A DNA stretch of 64,000 bases from Selenomonas ruminantium AC2024 (GCF_000687995.1 NZ_JIAC01000001.1:1798001-1862000); one strand, 5' to 3'; shown: positions 7,998 to 16,999, numbered from the stretch's first letter. Notes: generated by a model from the letters alone, not told the origin. Numbers and translations are program-made.

Positions 7998-10007
7998 ATG
8001 GAGATAAAGAAATCAGCGTGCCCTTATGACTGCCCCGACTGCTGTGGCCTCGTGGTGACGGTGGACAAGGGAAAAGCCCTGAAAGTGGAAGGCGATACGG
8101 AACATCCTTTTACCCGCGGGACGCTTTGTCCGAAGATGGCGCATTACGAGCGCACGGTACATTCGGCAAAGCGCCTGACGACACCCTTAAAGCGGGTCGG
8201 GAAAAAAGGAGACGGAAAATTCGAGCCCATCAGCTGGGATGAGGCCATTGCCGAAATCGCCGCCCGCTGGCAGGAGATTATCGCCCGTGATGGGGCAGAG
8301 GCAATATTGCCCTATTCCTATGCAGGCACCATGGGAACTATTCAGTACAGTGCGGGCCATGCTTTGTTCTATGCGCTAGGGGCAAGCAGCCTTGATAGAA
8401 CCATCTGTGCACCCGCCAAGGGTTACGGCTATCGGGCGTTGATGGGCGGCACTCTGCCTACGGCGCCGCAGGAAGCCCAGCACAGTGACTTGATTATTCT
8501 TTGGAGCATCAGCATGCTGGCCACGGATATCCATTTCAAGCATGATGTGGATATAGCCCGGAAAAACGGCGCCAAAGTCATCTGCATTGACACCTACGAA
8601 ACGAAAACGGCTCAATATGCGGATGAATTTATCCGGGTTAAGCCGGGCACAGATGGCGCTCTGGCTTTGGGGCTGCTCCATATTATCGCTCGGGACAAGT
8701 TGGCAGACGAAGATTTTATCGCTGCGTTTGTACATGGCTGGCAGGAACTGCAGGCAGAGGTTTTGCCCCGCTATACGCCGGAAACTGTGGCAGAAATTAC
8801 CGGTGTTGGTGTAAATATAATAGAAGCATTTGCTCATGAACTGGCAAATGCCAAGGCGCCCTTTATCCGTTTGGGCAGCGGTCAGTCTCGTTATGGCAAC
8901 GGCGCTATGACTTCAAGGCTGATTACCTGTCTGCCGGCGGTGCTCGGGACATATGCCAGAAAGGGAGGCGGCATGCTGACGTCTTCTTCTGGCAGCAATG
9001 CCTTTGATAAGGACATCATTCGCCGTCCCGATATGGAGAAGGCTGGGGTGCGCCATATCAATATGATTAAGCTCGGCGAGGTGTTGACGGATAAGAATCT
9101 GCAGCCCCAGGTCAAGGCGCTCTATGTCTATTCCTCCAATCCGGCCTGCACAGCTCCTGACCAGAACAAGGTTATGGCTGGGCTCATGCGGGAGGATTTA
9201 TTTACCGTTGTCCATGAACGCTTTATGACGGATACCGCACGCTTTGCCGATATTGTCCTGCCGGCCACCACATCCTTGGAGCACGAGGATATCTATTATT
9301 CCTATGGCCAGTATGTGATTCAGCGCGGGCGGCAGATTATCCCGCCGGTAGGTGAGAGCAAATCCAACTGGCAGGTAACTCAGGCCTTGGCCAAGGCCAT
9401 GGGACTTACGGATGATTTCTTCTGTCAAGGGGAAATAGACTTAGTCAACCACATTATGGCGAGTACAAAGACCTGCTGGCCCCTGCCGGTTGACTTGTCA
9501 AAATTAGAAGCCGGGGAGCCGGTGGAACTTCCTCTGCCGCAAAACTACAAGCTGGACTTTAAGACCCCCTCGGGGAAAATCGAAATTCTCAATCCCAAAA
9601 TCACCCCTGCCTTGCCGGATTATTTTCCGCCCCACTACGCAAGCGATGGGGGAGAGTTTATCCTGATTAATTCCCCTGACCCGCGGATTTTGGACAGCTC
9701 TTTTAACGAACGCGAAGAACTTACCCGCAGCGGCGTCATGGTACTGCAGGTAAATCCTGCCGACGCGGCGCGGTTAAATCTTCGCGATGGCGATAAGGTC
9801 ATGGCAGAAAATACCTATGGTTCGGCAGAATTTTCCTTGAAACTTAGCGATAGAGTTGCCCCGGGAACGGCCGTCAGCGAAGGCGTCTGGTGGCAGGAAT
9901 ACACAACCTGCGGCAATACCAACCGCCTGCTCTCGGCTCGTACCACAGACAAGGCCGCAGGCAGTACCTTTTACGACGCACGCATAAATCTCCATTCGCT
10001 AAGTTAA
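7998..10007 (+). CDS. Molybdopterin-dependent oxidoreductase (DMSO reductase superfamily)
   Basis: This 669-aa catalytic subunit carries a molybdenum/tungsten bis-pterin cofactor and one N-terminal [4Fe-4S] cluster. Cluster ligands are Cys8, Cys12 and Cys15 (CPYDCPDCC), with Cys45 in GTLCPKM. The central cofactor domain is followed by a C-terminal MopB dinucleotide-binding barrel (from about 550). There is no twin-arginine signal, so it is probably cytoplasmic. No partner electron-transfer or anchor subunit is adjacent. The substrate is unknown; formate, a sulfur or nitrogen oxide, or an organic hydroxylation are all possible within the superfamily. The LysR gene downstream on the same strand may regulate it. 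Confidence 0.85.
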   Translation: MEIKKSACPYDCPDCCGLVVTVDKGKALKVEGDTEHPFTRGTLCPKMAHYERTVHSAKRLTTPLKRVGKKGDGKFEPISWDEAIAEIAARWQEIIARDGAEAILPYSYAGTMGTIQYSAGHALFYALGASSLDRTICAPAKGYGYRALMGGTLPTAPQEAQHSDLIILWSISMLATDIHFKHDVDIARKNGAKVICIDTYETKTAQYADEFIRVKPGTDGALALGLLHIIARDKLADEDFIAAFVHGWQELQAEVLPRYTPETVAEITGVGVNIIEAFAHELANAKAPFIRLGSGQSRYGNGAMTSRLITCLPAVLGTYARKGGGMLTSSSGSNAFDKDIIRRPDMEKAGVRHINMIKLGEVLTDKNLQPQVKALYVYSSNPACTAPDQNKVMAGLMREDLFTVVHERFMTDTARFADIVLPATTSLEHEDIYYSYGQYVIQRGRQIIPPVGESKSNWQVTQALAKAMGLTDDFFCQGEIDLVNHIMASTKTCWPLPVDLSKLEAGEPVELPLPQNYKLDFKTPSGKIEILNPKITPALPDYFPPHYASDGGEFILINSPDPRILDSSFNEREELTRSGVMVLQVNPADAARLNLRDGDKVMAENTYGSAEFSLKLSDRVAPGTAVSEGVWWQEYTTCGNTNRLLSARTTDKAAGSTFYDARINLHSLS

Positions 10008-10126
10008 AAGGCTGGATAATAACCCAAAAGCATAGTATAATGTAAGTTAGAGCATGAGCCTGCAAAGAAAATAGAGCGCAGGCCAATTCATAGAACTGAT
10101 TATATATATGTATGGGGGCGCCTAAT

Positions 10127-11011
10127 ATGGAATTTCGCCAGTTGGAGTATTTTTGCACCATTAGTCACTTGAAGAACTTTACGCGCACCGCCGAGACCCT
10201 GCATGTGTCCCAGCCTTCCGTAACCAAGGCCATCAAGGCTTTGGAAGCCGAACTGGGTCTGGTGCTTATCGACCGCAGCCAAAAGAAGGTCAATCTGACA
10301 CCAGAGGGACAGGCCTTTCTCCTGCACGCCCAGAAAATCATGAGCGCGGCCAGTGCTGCTAAGAAGGATATGGCGCGTTATCGCGGGGACAGCAGAGGAA
10401 AAATCCAGTTTGGCCTGCCGCCGATGGTGGAAGCTTATCTTTTTCCGGACCTCTTTACCAAGTTTCAAAGTTCCTTCCCGGACATCAGTCTCGATGTGCA
10501 GGAATACAGCGATTCTGACGAGGTTCGCAACCGGCTGGCCTTGGGGGATTTGGACTTTGGCATTGTTCTGGGCGAGGTGCGGACTCCGGCGGAAAATGAA
10601 ATGCTTTTGATGCAGGATAGCATGAGCGTTTGTTTGCCGACATCCCATCCTTTGGCGAACCAGGAAAAAATCGGCTTTGGCGATATCGCTGCAGAAAAAT
10701 TCATCATGCAGCAGCCCCATACCTATCAATATAAGGAAGTCTGCCGCCGCTGCAATGAGGTGGGCTTTGTGCCGAATATCACTCTGTGTACGTCTCAGCT
10801 AAAGACCATCAAACAGCTCGTGGCTAACGGCATGGGCATTTCCATCCTGCCCAACTTCGTCACGGGCACGGAGAATATCTTTGTCCGCCGTCCGCTCTTG
10901 CCGAACCTTTCCGTGCAGATAACCTTGAACTGGAGTATCGGCAAGCAGCTTACGGATGTGGATGAGCAGTTCAGCGGCTTTATCAAAGATTACGCAGAAA
11001 AGCATTTATAA
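10127..11011 (+). CDS. LysR-family transcriptional regulator
   Basis: The 294-aa protein starts with a classic LysR winged helix-turn-helix (MEFRQLEYFCTISHLKNFTR, then ETLHVSQPSVTKAIKALEAE) followed by a periplasmic-binding-like effector domain. ATG 10127 is chosen because LysR proteins usually begin at this point and a G-rich SD (GGGGG) lies about 9 nt upstream; ATG 10112 would add five atypical residues. It is co-oriented with, not divergent from, the molybdoenzyme gene, so its target is uncertain. The effector is unknown. Confidence 0.9.
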   Translation: MEFRQLEYFCTISHLKNFTRTAETLHVSQPSVTKAIKALEAELGLVLIDRSQKKVNLTPEGQAFLLHAQKIMSAASAAKKDMARYRGDSRGKIQFGLPPMVEAYLFPDLFTKFQSSFPDISLDVQEYSDSDEVRNRLALGDLDFGIVLGEVRTPAENEMLLMQDSMSVCLPTSHPLANQEKIGFGDIAAEKFIMQQPHTYQYKEVCRRCNEVGFVPNITLCTSQLKTIKQLVANGMGISILPNFVTGTENIFVRRPLLPNLSVQITLNWSIGKQLTDVDEQFSGFIKDYAEKHL

Positions 11012-11024
11012 ACAGGAAAAACGC

Positions 11025-11072
11025 AAAACCTCGCGAATAATGTAATGTAGTACATATTCGCGAGGTTTTTTC
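11025..11072 (+). terminator. Terminator after lysR that contains the SD of the next gene
   Basis: AAAACCTCGCGAATA (11025-11039) pairs with TATTCGCGAGGTTTT (11055-11069), followed by further T residues. The GAGG in the 3' arm (11060-11063) is also the only plausible SD for the ATG at 11074. Confidence 0.85.
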
Positions 11073-11073
11073 T

Positions 11074-11631
11074 ATGAACAATCTGGAATTAATAACCGTA
11101 GATACGGGAGAGAAAATGGCGGAGCTGTTCGCCAAAGTGGAGCTCTATGAGATTTATATGGAGTGCTTTGCCCAGCCGCCTTATGAGGAAGTCTTTACGG
11201 CGGATGAGGTGCAGCAGCTTTTTGCCCAGTATGCGGACAAGGGACGCATCATCCTTTGTCTGGATAGTGAGCTTGACCGTTGTGCCGGCTTTTTGGCAGC
11301 GGTGCCGCTAGTTGAGGATGAGGAAGTGGCCCGGATTGCAGCAAACCATGGGCTGAATGTGGAAGATTACTGGTTCTTGGAGGAGGGCGGCGTAGGCAAG
11401 GCCTACCGTCACCGGCAGATTTTTTCGTCCATGGAACAGGAAATGCGCACGAAAATCCCCGTCAAAGGGTTACTGAGCCGCACCAAGACCATCAATCTGG
11501 CTTCACTGAAGGCGCATAAAAAACTCGGCTACCGCGTGGTGCAGGGCATGACCCAGTTGGTGAAATATCAGCATCTGTCCGGGGAAATGCGGCAGGACGA
11601 GCGGGTTTTTATGAAGTTCTGGCCAAAGTAA
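11074..11631 (+). CDS. GNAT-like acetyltransferase family protein
   Basis: The 185-aa protein looks like a GNAT-fold N-acyltransferase: a beta-rich N-terminal half, the segment GVGKAYRHRQIFSSMEQEM in the position of the acetyl-CoA loop and following helix, and LLSRTKTINLASLKAHKKLGY, a common GNAT C-terminal pattern. The usual Q/RxxGxG/A loop is poorly conserved, so activity and substrate are uncertain. The start codon lies 2-4 nt after the T-run of the preceding terminator, so expression must deal with that hairpin. Confidence 0.7.
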   Translation: MNNLELITVDTGEKMAELFAKVELYEIYMECFAQPPYEEVFTADEVQQLFAQYADKGRIILCLDSELDRCAGFLAAVPLVEDEEVARIAANHGLNVEDYWFLEEGGVGKAYRHRQIFSSMEQEMRTKIPVKGLLSRTKTINLASLKAHKKLGYRVVQGMTQLVKYQHLSGEMRQDERVFMKFWPK

Positions 11632-11650
11632 GGGATGGCAATAAATTTTC

Positions 11651-11679
11651 TTTACATCTCGGGCGGCCTATGCTATACT
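11651..11679 (+). promoter_or_regulatory. Promoter of rpsO
   Basis: TTTACA (11651-11656), exactly 17 bp, then TATACT (11674-11679) preceded by TG at -15/-14 (extended -10). A near-consensus sigma-A promoter with a predicted start near 11686. Confidence 0.85.
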
Positions 11680-11685
11680 AACGAA

Positions 11686-11781
11686 GGTGTTTGACACCAA
11701 TCCACAGCCCGGACGGCGAAGTACTCCGACGCCATCTTAGCTGTAGGACATTAAGCTTTATTTTATAGGAGGAGTTTTCAC
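11686..11781 (+). promoter_or_regulatory. Structured rpsO leader (candidate S15 autoregulatory element)
   Basis: The predicted transcript begins with hairpin GGTGT-TTG-ACACC (11686-11698). It continues with an outer stem TCCACAGC (11701-11708) paired to GCTGT-A-GGA (11740-11748, one bulged A), enclosing an inner helix GGCG (11715-11718) with CGCC (11730-11733). Several unrelated leaders bind S15 to repress rpsO in bacteria; this one is inferred to do so. The GGAGGAG SD follows it. Confidence 0.6.
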
Positions 11782-12057
11782 ATGTTGACTCAGGAAGCAA
11801 AACAGGAAATCATGCAGAAGTATGCCGTTCACGAAGGTGACACGGGTTCTCCGGAAGTACAGATTGCTGTACTGACCGCTCGCATTCAGTACCTCACGGA
11901 TCATCTGAAGGAGCACAAGAAGGACCATCATTCCCGTCGTGGCCTGCTGAAGATGGTTGGTCATCGCCGCCGTCTCCTCAGCTACCTCTACAAGAAGGAC
12001 ATCGAGCGTTATCGTTCCATCATCGCTAAGCTCGGCATCCGCGCTACGATCGGCTAA
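11782..12057 (+). CDS. rpsO: 30S ribosomal protein S15
   Basis: S15 binds the three-way junction of 16S rRNA helices 20-22 and helps build the platform. The 91-aa protein is near the usual 89 and carries the diagnostic [36 protein letters not shown] and LGIR segments. A strong SD (AGGAGGAG) lies upstream of ATG 11782. It is followed by a terminator and then pnp, the conserved rpsO-pnp order. Confidence 0.98.
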   Translation: MLTQEAKQEIMQKYAVHEGDTGSPEVQIAVLTARIQYLTDHLKEHKKDHHSRRGLLKMVGHRRRLLSYLYKKDIERYRSIIAKLGIRATIG

Positions 12058-12074
12058 TAGCAAGATTTGCTTAG

Positions 12075-12103
12075 AAAAGCGGGAGATTTCCCGCTTTTTT
12101 CTT
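12075..12103 (+). terminator. Terminator after rpsO
   Basis: AAAAGCGGGA (12075-12084), loop GATT, TCCCGCTTTT (12089-12098), then more T residues. Confidence 0.92.
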
Positions 12104-12129
12104 TATCTATTATCCGCAAGGTGACAGGA

Positions 12130-12156
12130 TTCATACAATAGATGTCGAACTATAAT
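12130..12156 (+). promoter_or_regulatory. Candidate promoter of pnp
   Basis: Consensus TATAAT at 12151-12156 with a weak -35 (TTCATA, 12130-12135, 15-bp spacer). pnp therefore probably has its own promoter besides read-through from rpsO. Confidence 0.5.
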
Positions 12157-12186
12157 AAAGTATGAGTTTGACGTAGGAGGAGAATT

Positions 12187-14256
12187 ATGCAAAGTTTTGA
12201 AATGGAACTGGGCGGCCGCAAGCTGACGATTGAAACCGGCAAGCTGGCAAAACAGGCCAACGGCGCTGCCTTTGTTCGTTATGGTGATACGGTAGTGCTG
12301 GTTACGGCTACTGCATCCGCAGAACCCCGTGAAGGCGTGGATTTCTTCCCGCTGACCGTGGACTATGAAGAAAAGATGTATGCTGCAGGCAAGATTCCCG
12401 GCGGTTTCATCAAGCGCGAGGGCCGTCCGTCTAGTGACGCCATCCTTTGCGCTCGTCTGATTGACCGTCCGATTCGTCCGCTGTTCCCGAAAGGCTACCG
12501 CAATGACGTACAGATTGTGGCTACGGTTATGTCCGTAGAGCAGGACAATGCACCGGAACTGGCAGCCATGATTGGTGCCTCTGCAGCACTCTGCATTTCC
12601 GATATTCCTTTTATGGGCCCGATTGCCGGCGTGCGCGTAGGCCGTGTAAATGATGAATTCGTCATCAACCCCACGGAAGAACAGCGCAAAGTCAGCACCT
12701 TGAACCTTACCGTTGCTGGCTCCAAAGATGCCGTTATGATGGTGGAGGCTGGTGCCAACGAACTGCCGGAAGATGTTATCCTCGATGCCATCCTCTATGG
12801 TCATCAGGAAATCCAGCGTATCGTAGCATTCCAGGAAGAAATTCAGCAGGCCTGCGGGAAGGAAAAACGTGAATCCAAGCTGTTCAAGGTGCCGGAAGAA
12901 CTGGAAGCCGGTATCCGCGAATATGCCAAAGACCGTCTGGATGAAGCTACCCGTAACCCGGATAAGCTCGACCGCGACGCCCATATCGCCGAAATCAACG
13001 CCGATACCATGGAACATTTCCTCGTAGATTACCCGGAAATGGACAAGGAAATCGCTATGGCCCTGCATGATTTGGAAAAAGAAATCGTGCGCCACATGAT
13101 TACCCATGAAAAGATTCGTCCGGACGGCCGTGGCCTCGAAGAAGTGCGTCCGGTAAGCTGCGAAGTAGGTCTGCTGCCGCGTGCACATGGTTCCGGACTC
13201 TTTACCCGTGGCCAGACGCAGGTTATGACGGTTACGACCCTTGGTCCCATGAGCGACGAGCAGATTATCGACGGCCTTGGCCCCGAAACCACGAAACATT
13301 ACATCCATCATTATAACTTCCCCGGCTATTCTGTCGGCGAAGCAAAACCCATCCGCAGCCCGGGACGCCGCGAAATCGGTCATGGCGCTCTGGCAGAACG
13401 CGCTCTAGTGCCGGTAATTCCGTCCACGGATGAATTCCCGTATACCATCCGCCTTGTTTCGGAGATCCTTGAATCCAATGGTTCCAGCTCCATGGGCTCC
13501 GTCTGTGGCAGCACGCTGTCCCTGATGCAGGCCGGTGTTCCCATCAAGCGTCCGGTTTCCGGCGTGGCTATGGGCCTGGTAAAAGAAGGGGATGCTTATA
13601 CCATCCTGACCGATATTCAGGGCATGGAAGATGCTCTGGGCGACATGGATTTCAAGGTAGCTGGTACGGAAAAAGGCGTAACGGCTATTCAGATGGATAT
13701 CAAAGTGGACGGCATTGACCGTAACATTCTGTCCTCGGCATTGCAGCAGGCAAAACGTGGCCGTGCGTTCATTCTGGACAAGATGCTGGCTTGTATTGCC
13801 AAACCGAATGATGACTTGTCTCCGTATGCACCGCGCGTGGAAACAATCACCATCAAGGTGGATAAGATTCGCGACGTTATCGGTACGGGCGGCAAAGTGG
13901 TTAAGGGCATCATCGATGCAACGGGCGTACAGATTGATATTCACGAAGACGGCAACATTTTCATTTTCTCCGCAGATGCAGAGGGCATGAAGAAAGCTCG
14001 CCAGATGATTGAAGACATCGTGCGTGAAGTTGAGGTTGGCGAAGTTTATACCGGTAAGGTTACGCGCCTAATGAAGTTCGGCGCTTTCGTAGAACTGCTG
14101 CCTGGCAAAGAAGGTCTGTGCCACATCTCCCAGCTGGCTAAACGCCGCGTTGAAAATGTGGAAGATGTTGTGCAGGTTGGCGACCAGCTCGAAGTCAAAG
14201 TCGTTGAGATTGACGACAAGGGTCGCGTAAATGTCAGCCACAAAGTTTTACTGTAA
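12187..14256 (+). CDS. pnp: Polynucleotide phosphorylase
   Basis: PNPase is a trimeric 3'-5' phosphorolytic exoribonuclease acting in mRNA decay. The 689-aa protein shows two RNase PH-like domains (about 1-210 and 310-540) joined by an alpha-helical domain, then a KH domain ([15 protein letters not shown], about 564) and a C-terminal S1 domain ([20 protein letters not shown] onward). Strong SD TAGGAGGAG precedes ATG 12187. No autoregulatory hairpin like the E. coli pnp leader is evident. Confidence 0.97.
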   Translation: MQSFEMELGGRKLTIETGKLAKQANGAAFVRYGDTVVLVTATASAEPREGVDFFPLTVDYEEKMYAAGKIPGGFIKREGRPSSDAILCARLIDRPIRPLFPKGYRNDVQIVATVMSVEQDNAPELAAMIGASAALCISDIPFMGPIAGVRVGRVNDEFVINPTEEQRKVSTLNLTVAGSKDAVMMVEAGANELPEDVILDAILYGHQEIQRIVAFQEEIQQACGKEKRESKLFKVPEELEAGIREYAKDRLDEATRNPDKLDRDAHIAEINADTMEHFLVDYPEMDKEIAMALHDLEKEIVRHMITHEKIRPDGRGLEEVRPVSCEVGLLPRAHGSGLFTRGQTQVMTVTTLGPMSDEQIIDGLGPETTKHYIHHYNFPGYSVGEAKPIRSPGRREIGHGALAERALVPVIPSTDEFPYTIRLVSEILESNGSSSMGSVCGSTLSLMQAGVPIKRPVSGVAMGLVKEGDAYTILTDIQGMEDALGDMDFKVAGTEKGVTAIQMDIKVDGIDRNILSSALQQAKRGRAFILDKMLACIAKPNDDLSPYAPRVETITIKVDKIRDVIGTGGKVVKGIIDATGVQIDIHEDGNIFIFSADAEGMKKARQMIEDIVREVEVGEVYTGKVTRLMKFGAFVELLPGKEGLCHISQLAKRRVENVEDVVQVGDQLEVKVVEIDDKGRVNVSHKVLL

Positions 14257-14264
14257 GATAAAAA

Positions 14265-14290
14265 TTTGACAAGTCAAATCTGACATGTCA
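14265..14290. repeat. Twin TGAC-NN-GTCA palindromes downstream of pnp
   Basis: TTTGACAAGTCAAA (14265-14278) and TGACATGTCA (14281-14290) follow one another. The same core TGAC-NN-GTCA recurs at 1272, 9490, 18783 and 20636. Confidence 0.6.
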
Positions 14291-14297
14291 AAATAAG

Positions 14298-14330
14298 GAG
14301 AAGGTAGGGGAAAATCCCTCTGCCTTTTCT
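14298..14330 (+). terminator. Probable terminator after pnp
   Basis: AGGTAGGGG (14302-14310) pairs, with a bulge and one G-U, to CCCTCTGCCT (14316-14325), followed by TTTCT. Confidence 0.6.
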
Positions 14331-14338
14331 AAAATCTA

Positions 14339-14374
14339 TCCAACTGTGGTTAATGGAAATTACACACAGTTGGA
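14339..14374. repeat. 10-bp inverted repeat upstream of the tyrosine recombinase gene
   Basis: TCCAACTGTG (14339-14348) is repeated inverted and perfectly as CACAGTTGGA (14365-14374), separated by 16 nt. It lies 25 nt before the recombinase ATG. It could be a recombinase binding/crossover site, an operator or an mRNA hairpin. Confidence 0.7.
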
Positions 14375-14399
14375 CGTGGATAACTGGAGAGGAGTATTT

Positions 14400-15407
14400 A
14401 TGGCTGATAATAAACTGACAATCCCCGAAGATTTTAAGGAAACGAATCTGACCGTTAAAAATAATTTGGACATGACCGCCATCACGCCGGATTTTTTTGT
14501 GGCTTACTACTGGCAGTTCCTGCCACGTTATATTGCCAGCGGCCGACCGACTCAGGATACCATGCGGGATTACTGCATCCATATCAATGCCTTTATCAAA
14601 TGGTGCTTTGCCAATCAGCGACATCCCTTGGATATCCAGGACTATCAGATGCGCGTCTACATGGAATACCTCTTTAGCCAGAACTATTCCGAAAATACCA
14701 TTGCCATCAAGCTGGCTGCTGTCCGGGCCTTTTTCCATACGGCCTGCAAAATGGACCTCATCAAGGCCAATCCCTGCGACGATATCAAATCTGAGAAAAA
14801 AATCAGCTGGGACGAACAATTCCGTTTTTACTCCTCTGATCAGATTCAAAAAATGTGTGACTATGTCAAACACATTAATGAGGACAACGAGTTCATCCGT
14901 TACCGCGATACGCTGATGATTTACCTTATGGGCGTGGAAGGTTTCCGCAACGTCGAAGTCCACCGCCTCTGCGATGAAGATATCAACTGGGAATACCGCT
15001 CCATCAACGTCCGCGGTAAAGGCCATGGGGGAATGGTTTACCCCTGCGATGCCACCTTCACCGTTCTGGAACGCTATTTGGCTGCTCGTCCCCGCCCCAC
15101 CAAAGATGGCAGCCTCACCCCCACCATTATTTCCGACCATCGTCACAACTATGGACGCATCAGCCGCAACGGCATCCGCGACATCATGAACCGTATCCTT
15201 CGTGGCTGCGACCTCAAACATCCTGGCTACTCCTGCCATATCCTTCGTCATAGCTGCGGCACCAACCTCTACAGCGAAACCAAAGACATCCGCCTGGTTC
15301 AGGAACAGCTCCGCCATTCCGACCCCAAGATGACCGCCAGATATGCCCATGTGCACGAGAGAATGACCAACCGTCATACGGAGAAATTGGCACCCAAAAT
15401 TGATTAA
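14400..15407 (+). CDS. Tyrosine recombinase/integrase (XerC/XerD-like)
   Basis: The 335-aa protein has an N-terminal SAM-like core-binding domain (about 40-135) and a C-terminal catalytic domain with the full tyrosine-recombinase set: Arg183 (GFRNVEV), Lys207 (RGKGHG), His280/Arg283 (CHILRHSCG), His306 (QLRHSDP) and Tyr315 (ARYAHV). It should be active. ATG 14400 follows GGAGAGGAG by 5-6 nt; the upstream GTG 14346 lies inside an inverted repeat. No phage genes, tRNA or excisionase adjoin it, so it is a lone recombinase rather than a clear prophage integrase. Confidence 0.88.
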   Translation: MADNKLTIPEDFKETNLTVKNNLDMTAITPDFFVAYYWQFLPRYIASGRPTQDTMRDYCIHINAFIKWCFANQRHPLDIQDYQMRVYMEYLFSQNYSENTIAIKLAAVRAFFHTACKMDLIKANPCDDIKSEKKISWDEQFRFYSSDQIQKMCDYVKHINEDNEFIRYRDTLMIYLMGVEGFRNVEVHRLCDEDINWEYRSINVRGKGHGGMVYPCDATFTVLERYLAARPRPTKDGSLTPTIISDHRHNYGRISRNGIRDIMNRILRGCDLKHPGYSCHILRHSCGTNLYSETKDIRLVQEQLRHSDPKMTARYAHVHERMTNRHTEKLAPKID

Positions 15408-15425
15408 ATGGCCAAATTCGCTTTG

Positions 15426-15457
15426 AATCGCCTAGAAGCTTCTGTGAGCGATTTTTT
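15426..15457 (+). terminator. Terminator after the tyrosine recombinase
   Basis: AATCGC (15426-15431) pairs with GCGATT (15448-15453) around an inner AGAAGCTTCT palindrome, followed by TTTT. The surrounding gap (15408-15834) otherwise holds only the terminator at 15606 and a doubtful small ORF. Confidence 0.75.
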
Positions 15458-15605
15458 GACAACAGGCAATACCTTATATGCGTAAAGGCTTTGCGTAGCC
15501 TTAAAAACGATTCTAAGAGACTGTTTTTTCTAGAACACAAAAATGTGAGTATTCATATATTATTCATGACTTTTCAAAAAGAAGTTATGGCGCCCTAGAT
15601 GACAT

Positions 15606-15650
15606 AAAAAATCATCCGCATCAAATAATAATGATGCGGATGATTTTTTT
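15606..15650. terminator. Strong bidirectional terminator
   Basis: A/T-flanked perfect stem TCATCCGCATCA (15612-15623) with TGATGCGGATGA (15632-15643), preceded by six A and followed by seven T. Confidence 0.9.
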
Positions 15651-15665
15651 ACGAGTAGCTCAAAC

Positions 15666-15779
15666 TCATGAAATCTTAATGACTAATCGTTCAAGAGATT
15701 CCTTTCTTAGAATAAATAGTTCATTTTTATGTTTATCATCATCACATTCTTGATAAGGAATATAAATTGTAATGCACAC
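15666..15779 (-). CDS. Possible 37-aa ORF or C-terminal remnant
   Basis: A GTG-initiated frame gives MCITIYIPYQECDDDKHK... ending in a basic/hydrophobic helix (ESLERLVIKIS). No SD is visible before the GTG and there is a stop directly upstream, so it may be a decayed 3' end or chance. It is the only coding-like stretch between the two terminators and the secreted-protein gene. Confidence 0.2.
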   Translation of the reverse strand: MCITIYIPYQECDDDKHKNELFILRKESLERLVIKIS

Positions 15780-15834
15780 TTATCTTGACACATTTCTACC
15801 ACTCCCTATTTGTTCAGTAGTATGTGTCTTTTTA

Positions 15835-16710
15835 TTATTCAAATTCAAAATTCACATCTTTACCATAGCGGTCGGGATAATATTCTTTAATATAAGCACT
15901 CATTATTATACAATACTCTTTTAAATCATTATAAAGGTCAGCATCTAAATCATTTATATTATGTTTTTTTATCAAATTATATGCACGTTTGAAACTGCCA
16001 TATGCAGGCGGTTCAAAACCTGCCATAAGTTCATATTCTCCTTCAAATATGGTAAGCATAACAATATTTTTATCAACATTCGGATGTATTTCTTTATAAT
16101 AATGTTCTGCAATATTAGGTAAAGCACCAGTATCAGATGAATAAATATTTTTATTCATTCTTATAATAAAAGAATTTAAACTGTTTCTCCAAAGTATATT
16201 AGGATTACCAATGTACTTTTTCCTTCTTTCGTCTCGATACATAAGCCATATTTTGTTTTTTAATTTCTCTTTTTGAGAAGATATATTTTTCAAATCATAG
16301 TTCTGTTCCTTTAATAATTTATTTTCTTTTTTCAAATTAACTATATCTTCATTAAGGTTATCCGTATTGATAATTGCTTCAATATAAGCTTTTACTTCTA
16401 TCTCAGAATCAGAGAGTAAATTAACACTATAATTCTTTTTATTAACTTTTATAATTTTTGAAGCAACAGTAGTAACTTCATCATCAGTTAAAACCATATT
16501 TTGTGTCTTCGAGTACGATGACACAAGCACACCGGCTTGTTCTGTAGCTAATCTCATGGCATCTTCCAATGCATGTTGTTTTGCACTGTTAAGAGATTCA
16601 GATGATCCAGCAATATACATACCCGTAACGTTTATTGTTTTTTCTGCAGCAAATGCTGATGCTGTAAAAGAAAAAACACAAATAAGTACATATACTAACA
16701 ATTTATTCAT
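15835..16710 (-). CDS. Secreted protein of unknown function with FlgT/LPP20-like N-terminal domain
   Basis: The 291-aa protein has a clear Sec signal peptide (MNKLLVYVLICVFSFTASAFA, cut before AEK). Next comes a domain of about 95 residues (INVTGMYIAGSSESLNSAKQ, ALEDAMRLATEQAGVLV) resembling the N-terminal domain of FlgT/LPP20-like envelope proteins, then a coiled coil around 120-155 (LKKENKLLKEQNYDLK). The C-terminal half is unrecognised. An AAGGTGG SD precedes ATG 16710. It is AT-rich compared with its neighbours. No lipobox cysteine is present, so it is probably periplasmic or surface-exposed. Confidence 0.65.
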   Translation of the reverse strand: MNKLLVYVLICVFSFTASAFAAEKTINVTGMYIAGSSESLNSAKQHALEDAMRLATEQAGVLVSSYSKTQNMVLTDDEVTTVASKIIKVNKKNYSVNLLSDSEIEVKAYIEAIINTDNLNEDIVNLKKENKLLKEQNYDLKNISSQKEKLKNKIWLMYRDERRKKYIGNPNILWRNSLNSFIIRMNKNIYSSDTGALPNIAEHYYKEIHPNVDKNIVMLTIFEGEYELMAGFEPPAYGSFKRAYNLIKKHNINDLDADLYNDLKEYCIIMSAYIKEYYPDRYGKDVNFEFE

Positions 16711-16826
16711 GATTTTCCACCTTCTATAAATCTAAAATTAAACTATCTATATATTATTGTTCGATAAAAGTAAATTATATATTATAAGCAACAAAAATTG
16801 GAAGTTGTCATCATGCACCAAAAACG

Positions 16827-16898
16827 TACACAGCTGAATTCAAGACCAAGATTGTTCTGTTGATTATTCAAATGGAAGCAAGAATTATGAGAGTGTAA
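16827..16898 (+). pseudogene. Scrap of an IS3-family OrfA transposase
   Basis: In one frame the DNA encodes YTAEFKTKIVL, the start of IS3-type OrfA proteins (usually KRYTAEFKTKIVLEVL), then quickly loses similarity and reaches a stop at 16896. The preceding AAAACG is out of phase with a start. A decayed insertion-sequence fragment. Confidence 0.6.
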
Positions 16899-16944
16899 AA
16901 TTAAGTGTGTAAGTTACCGGTAACAAACTTACGCACTTAATTTT
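16897..16944. repeat. 19-bp inverted repeat in front of the IS256-type transposase
   Basis: AAAATTAAGTGTGTAAGTT (16897-16915) pairs with AACTTACGCACTTAATTTT (16926-16944) with one G-U, and the loop region holds the palindrome GTTACCGGTAAC. It may be the left terminus or a subterminal terminator shielding the transposase from read-through. Confidence 0.7.
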
Positions 16945-16999
16945 TATTCGAAAGTGCGGTACAGTATCATCATAATGACAGAAACGGAGTACAGCACTT

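Noticed and set aside
12103-13383. 426-codon open frame antisense to pnp (and similar long frames antisense to the recombinase at 14274-15377 and to cstA at 6835-7809)
   Set aside because: They lie opposite clear, highly conserved genes in complementary codon phase, have no SD and resemble no protein family.
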